Below are positions 31,427 through 32,194 of a stretch of DNA of 32,194 nt, one piece after another (position 1 is the stretch's first letter; each line of letters starts with the position of its first letter). The stretch spans positions 255,752-287,945 of the forward strand of contig NZ_BMRP01000001.1 in NCBI RefSeq assembly GCF_014648695.1, written 5' to 3'. The translations under genes were made by a program, and so were the position numbers. The DNA comes from Streptomyces albospinus. Lineage in GTDB: Bacteria > Actinomycetota > Actinomycetes > Streptomycetales > Streptomycetaceae. Under the pieces are notes generated by a model. The model ran no database searches and had not been told where the DNA came from. It saw only the letters and a list, made by a program, of their open reading frames with translations.

Positions 31427-32188
31427 ATGACCGAGACCGCTATGGGCAGCGACTGGCAGGCGTGGCAGGACAGTTGGGACCGGCAGCAGGAGTGGTACAT
31501 GCCCGACCGCGAGGAGCGGTTCCGGGTGATGCTCGACATGGTCGAGGCGCTGGTGGGCCCCGAGCCCAGGGTGCTCGATCTGGCATGCGGTACCGGCAGT
31601 ATCTCCGACCGGCTGCTGAAGAGGTTCCCGAAGGCCGAGAGCGTGGGCGTCGATCTGGACCCGGCGCTGCTGGCCATAGCGCAGGGCTACTTCGAGGGCG
31701 AGGACCGGATCCGCTTCGTCCGGGCCGACCTGAAGGACCCGCACTGGACCGCGCGGCTGCCGCACGACTCCTACGACGCGGTGCTGACCGCGACGGCGCT
31801 GCACTGGCTGCACACGGAGGACCTGCGGGGGCTGTACGGGCAGCTGGGCGGGCTCGTCCGGGACGGCGGGGTGTTCCTCAACGCCGACCGCATGCCCGAC
31901 GATTCCACACCGCGGATCAACGCCGCCGAGCGGGCGTTCCGGCACGCGCAGATGGACCGGGCCAAGGAAGCCGGCACGGTCGACTGGGCCGAGTGGTGGC
32001 AGCTGGCCGCCGCCGACCCGCGGCTGGCCGGGCCGACCGCCGAGCGTTTCGCGATCTACGGCGAGCACGCGGACGGCGACACACCCTCCGCGCAGTGGCA
32101 CGCGCAGGTGCTGCGCGATGCGGGCTTCGCGGAGGCGCGCCCCGTCTGGACGTCGCCGACGGACAGCCTCGTCCTGGCGCTGAAGTAG
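31427..32188 (+). CDS. class I SAM-dependent methyltransferase
   Basis: A 253-residue methyltransferase. SAM-binding motif I is VLDLACGTGSIS near residues 44-55, followed by VGVDLDPALLAIA (motif II) and the RFVRADLKD strand. The N-terminal part is Trp-rich (WQAWQDSWDRQQEW) and the region after the core is variable, so the acceptor substrate is not predictable. ATG 31427 has AGGGG about 6 nt upstream. Upstream in-frame ATGs lie in a less conserved stretch. The protein ends normally near the window edge. Confidence 0.87.
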   Translation: MTETAMGSDWQAWQDSWDRQQEWYMPDREERFRVMLDMVEALVGPEPRVLDLACGTGSISDRLLKRFPKAESVGVDLDPALLAIAQGYFEGEDRIRFVRADLKDPHWTARLPHDSYDAVLTATALHWLHTEDLRGLYGQLGGLVRDGGVFLNADRMPDDSTPRINAAERAFRHAQMDRAKEAGTVDWAEWWQLAAADPRLAGPTAERFAIYGEHADGDTPSAQWHAQVLRDAGFAEARPVWTSPTDSLVLALK

Positions 32189-32194
32189 CGGCGG

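Overview
The window is chromosomal DNA from a Streptomyces-type actinomycete. This rests on the very high G+C, the GTG and TTG starts, the tightly overlapping genes, and marker families: a SigB/SigH-like stress sigma factor with its RsbW-type partner, snapalysin with a LysR regulator, nickel superoxide dismutase with SodX, and an ECF42-type sigma factor. The presence of sigH near one end and sodN/sodX near the other resembles the S. coelicolor sigH-sodN neighbourhood. That comparison is from memory; no alignment was run.

Layout. 1-2.6 kb: sigH and its anti-sigma factor, a GNAT acetyltransferase and a UBP zinc-finger protein, all on the minus strand. 2.6-7.1 kb: a Na+/H+ antiporter, a 189-bp MITE-like inverted-repeat element, a PLP deaminase/desulfhydrase, a small conserved protein, glutaminase and a small Cys-containing protein. 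7.1-11.9 kb: a FabH-like synthase, then a copper operon (small His-rich membrane protein plus CopA) behind a near-perfect CsoR operator, then a WYL regulator. 11.9-18.3 kb: two MFS exporters, a CorA transporter, a FadR-type regulator with a palindromic operator, and a crcB-DUF190-crcB fluoride-export operon. 18.5-22.2 kb: snapalysin with its divergent LysR regulator, and an ECF42 sigma factor with a DGPF/YCII partner behind an ECF-like promoter.

22.36-29.80 kb is the most interesting part: a 7.4-kb integrative element inserted in the extreme 3' end of sodN. Both ends carry the same 15-bp piece of the sodN terminus. A tyrosine recombinase gene lies 7 bp from sodN but is broken by a stop codon and a 1-nt deletion. 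A matched TGCGGAC-N4-TGCGGAC pair lies near each end. The cargo is a DUF4328 membrane protein, a GH26-like lipoprotein, a four-gene operon (ATP-binding regulator, unknown protein, SAHH-like Rossmann protein, Nudix hydrolase) and three truncated gene remnants abutting one another. The original sodN stop codon, 3'UTR and terminator hairpin are stranded 7.4 kb away at the far end. In S. coelicolor the sodN 3'UTR is reported to be processed into a small RNA (s-SodF) that silences the iron SOD gene sodF, so the insertion should have uncoupled this circuit.

29.8-32.2 kb returns to core genes: sodN, sodX, a CGNR zinc-finger regulator and a SAM-dependent methyltransferase. No rRNA, tRNA or CRISPR array was seen.
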